A stretch of DNA of 64,000 nt, taken from the NCBI RefSeq assembly GCF_008042145.1, contig NZ_RDBH01000141.1, positions 1,216,904-1,280,903 of the forward strand, in the 5' to 3' direction. Each line of letters begins with the position of its first letter. Positions within the stretch are counted from its first letter, which is position 1. This document shows positions 61,832 through 64,000 of the stretch, in pieces. This DNA comes from Streptomyces sp. adm13(2018). Lineage in GTDB: Bacteria; Actinomycetota; Actinomycetes; Streptomycetales; Streptomycetaceae. The position numbers and the translations under genes are program-made. Under the pieces are notes generated by a model. The model saw nothing but the letters and a program-made list of their open reading frames with translations, was not told where the DNA came from and did no database searches.

Positions 61832-61857
61832 CCCCGGCGGGACGTCTCTCGCCGGGG
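61832..61857 (+). terminator. Terminator after the pPIWI_RE operon
   Basis: CCCCGGCG (61832-61839) pairs exactly with CGCCGGGG (61850-61857) around a 10-nt loop, 13 bp after the stop, followed by a short T/C-rich run. Confidence 0.75.
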
Positions 61858-62027
61858 TTCTCTCTGGGGGTACGCCAAGCCACATCTCTGACTCTCTCGG
61901 CTTTCCCCACAACACCGTCCCGGCGGGGGCGACGGATGCCGATGCCCGACACGCCTCCGCCGCCACGGAGTACCACCCCGGCCCGGTGTCGACGACAGAG
62001 CCTTTCCCTGGACCTCACCGTGTATAG

Positions 62028-62444
<417 letters not shown>

Positions 62445-62468
62445 TTACTCATACCGGTCCCGCAGCCG

Positions 62469-62487
62469 TGACGCTCGTGTGACGCTC
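62469..62487 (+). repeat. Arm-type repeat pair, right end
   Basis: TGACGCTC occurs twice 11 bp apart (62469-62476 and 62480-62487), the same sequence, orientation and spacing as at 12969-12987. It lies about 85 bp inside the right attachment site. Confidence 0.55.
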
Positions 62488-62570
62488 TGGGGGCTAAAGT
62501 AGCAGGACGCGAGGACCAGAAAGCGGTCTTGACCAGGGGTTTCTCCCGTTCCGTCTCCTGCGACACCTTT

Positions 62571-62630
62571 CCGATGACGCACCACGTGGAGTGCGTCGCG
62601 ATCCTGGAGCCGGCCTCAAAGGGATCCTGA
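62571..62630 (+). repeat. Right attachment site (attR): displaced trmA-like 3' end
   Basis: The segment encodes FPMTHHVECVAILEPASKGS followed by a stop, the C-terminus of a TrmA-like enzyme whose intact copy at 11487-12815 ends PMTHHVECVAILEPVKKDA. The first 26 bases are identical, then synonymous changes and a different tail follow. It is most simply the host's original gene end, pushed 50 kb away by insertion. Confidence 0.85.
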
Positions 62631-62686
62631 CCTGCCGTTTCTCCGAGTGTGCGTGATGGGCGTTACGTGCGTGAGGCGCGATATCT

Positions 62687-62725
62687 TGACGCAGATTCGA
62701 CGCACGTGACGCACGTTTGACGCAC
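62687..62725 (+). repeat. Iterons TGACGCAC right of attR
   Basis: Four copies of (T/C)GACGCA(C/G) lie at 62687, 62698, 62707 and 62718, with 11, 9 and 11 bp spacing. Inverted GTGCGTG-type copies lie just upstream. They resemble, but are not identical to, the TGACGCTC repeats inside the island. The 62631-62853 stretch holds no gene that I can support. Confidence 0.5.
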
Positions 62726-62853
62726 GAATGGCGCGGCGTCTGATGGGTCGTCATGCGGGGCACTGGCTGCTGAGCTGTTGGCTACCCCGGCCTCATTCGC
62801 TTCTCGGTAGTGACGTTCCGTGACGCTCGGTGGGGTGTCCGGTGCGTGTTCCG

Positions 62854-63213
62854 TCAGAGGCCGTAGGGACTCCAGTCCCCGAGAAGCGGCCTGAGATCGT
62901 CGACTCGCGGTGCGGGGATGTCGGGGAGCGGGGGCGGTGTGTTCAGGGGGTTGAGGCGCTCCACGCGTGCTGTTGGCCAGTCGATCCATGCTTCGGCTTC
63001 GGTCCTGGTCTGACCGGGGGGCATGGCCTCGCGGCCCCGTGGCCGAAAGGCGCAGAGGGTGACCGAGATGCGTCCAATGCCCACGGCCTCTTGGAGCGCG
63101 CCGGGACGCGACACGCGCCGGGCGCCGCCCCCGGTACCCGCATGGTCAGACGGGACATCGGTGCGGTCGGGTGTCCAGACGGTCCGGCGTCCCGCCTCCG
63201 CGTTCCATCGCAA
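62854..63213 (-). CDS. Doubtful small ORF, hypothetical
   Basis: An open frame of 119 codons begins at a TTG with no ribosome site and ends NPLNTPPPLPDIPAPRVDDL plus RPLLGDWSPYGL. The C-terminal half has plausible Streptomyces codon use and a Pro-rich, non-random composition; the N-terminal half does not look like a protein. If real, it probably starts at a GTG nearer 63100. No family is recognised. Confidence 0.3.
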   Translation of the reverse strand: MRWNAEAGRRTVWTPDRTDVPSDHAGTGGGARRVSRPGALQEAVGIGRISVTLCAFRPRGREAMPPGQTRTEAEAWIDWPTARVERLNPLNTPPPLPDIPAPRVDDLRPLLGDWSPYGL

Positions 63214-63312
63214 TCACCCGAAAGTGATCTTGCCAGCCCTTCCCTGTCTGTGACTTGCTGGATTCGTACGATGACCGCTTGTAGTTGGCGGTCGCCGACC
63301 GAAGGGACGACC

Positions 63313-64000
63313 ATGGGGACTCCCCAAGAAGACGCAAGCGGCGAGGACTTCGCGCCTCCCGTCACCACAGTCGCAGGGACGGGAACCGCAGGGTCCGCGG
63401 GGGACGGCGGGCCCGCCGTCGCAGCCCAGTTGAACCGCCCCTACGGCATCGCGGTGGACAGCACCGGAACCCTGTACTTCTCCGACTACAGCGGCCACCG
63501 GGTCCGGAAGATCACTACGGACGGGAAGATCAGCACGGTGGCGGGGACCGGGACGGCGGGCTTCCGGGGTGATGGCGGCCCCGCCGAAGCGGCCCAGCTG
63601 CACGCACCGCGCGAGGTGGCGGTGGACGGTGCCGGCGCCCTCTACATCGCCGACTCCAACAACCACCGGATCCGGAAGGTGACGGCCGACGGGAAGATCA
63701 GCACGGTCGCCGGCACGGGCGCCGCGGGGTTTAGGGGCGACGGCGGCCCCGCCACCGCCGGCCAGCTGAATCTTCCGTTGGGGGTGGCGGTGGACAGCAC
63801 CGGCAACCTCTACATCGCCGACTACTACAACCACCGGGTGCGGAAGGTGGCGGCGGACGGGACGATCAGCACGGTCGCGGGGAACGGGACCGCGGGTGCC
63901 AAGGGAGATGGCGGTCCAGCGGTCGCTGCCCAGCTGAACGGCCTGCACGGAGTCGCGGTGGATGGCGCGGGCGAGCTCTACATCGCCGACAACAAGAACC
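63313..64000 (+). CDS. NHL-repeat beta-propeller protein, 5' part
   Basis: From an ATG preceded by AAGGGA the frame stays open to the window edge, 229 codons. After a 16-residue lead it has four repeats of about 55 residues of the type ISTVAGTGTAGFRGDGGPA, AAQLNRPYGIAVDSTGTLYF, SDYSGHRVRKI. These are NHL repeats forming a beta-propeller, usually for binding partners or ligands. No signal peptide is seen, so this part seems cytosolic. The rest of the protein, which may hold an effector or sensor domain, lies outside the window. Confidence 0.85.
   Translation, partial: MGTPQEDASGEDFAPPVTTVAGTGTAGSAGDGGPAVAAQLNRPYGIAVDSTGTLYFSDYSGHRVRKITTDGKISTVAGTGTAGFRGDGGPAEAAQLHAPREVAVDGAGALYIADSNNHRIRKVTADGKISTVAGTGAAGFRGDGGPATAGQLNLPLGVAVDSTGNLYIADYYNHRVRKVAADGTISTVAGNGTAGAKGDGGPAVAAQLNGLHGVAVDGAGELYIADNKN

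Overview
The window reads as a chromosome segment of a high-GC actinomycete, almost certainly Streptomyces. The base composition is about 70% GC, GTG starts are common, several genes appear leaderless, and the left 12.8 kb carries the conserved actinobacterial order dut - DUF3710 - OB-fold protein - DUF3159 - two TrkA proteins - APC permease - TrmA-like RNA methyltransferase. That order is also known from Mycobacterium tuberculosis (Rv2697c to Rv2689c), with a KdpDE pair and a lone ABC ATPase inserted here.

From about 12.75 to 62.6 kb lies a ~50 kb island inserted at the 3' end of the trmA-like gene. The last codons of that gene are duplicated at 62571-62630, including a 26-bp exact match, and a third diverged copy (43/53 identities by eye) lies at 20274-20326. 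Each of the three sites has a nearby pair of 8-bp repeats spaced 11 bp apart. The island therefore looks like two tandem elements, A (12.8-20.3 kb) and B (20.3-62.6 kb). I see no integrase, relaxase or replication gene in it.

Element A carries a scar of a class 1 DISARM locus: a fused, broken drmD-drmMI fragment at its left and the 3' end of drmC at its right. Between the scars sits a two-gene operon, an LCAT-like lipase followed by a caspase-STAND ATPase-WD40 protein. This is a strong candidate for a poorly described defence or cell-death system.

Element B is a dense defence region. It starts with a divergent pair: a UvrD-type helicase with a small toxin-like N-terminal domain, and a GmrSD-type enzyme (DUF262-DUF1524) fused to an alkyltransferase-like domain. 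Next comes an intact class 1 DISARM locus on the minus strand (drmD, drmMI, drmA, drmB, drmC), interrupted by a CoiA-like protein, an Xre/DUF397 pair, a frameshifted anti-sigma-type ATPase and an unrecognised 526-aa protein. Then follows a module of three cytosolic Ser/Thr kinases, an HTH-N6-adenine methyltransferase, a Cas4-like nuclease, a PD-(D/E)XK endonuclease, an XPD/DinG-like helicase and a pPIWI_RE protein.

Five intergenic regions in element B (upstream of drmA, the 526-aa gene, drmD, the methyltransferase and kinase 3/nuclease) share a 16-bp motif close to TGTGAACNNAGTCAAC. In two cases it lies exactly 5 bp upstream of a -10-like hexamer. This suggests that the DISARM and kinase/methyltransferase/pPIWI modules are co-regulated.

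Right of the island are another array of 11-bp-spaced repeats, a doubtful small ORF, and the start of an NHL-repeat protein that runs off the window.
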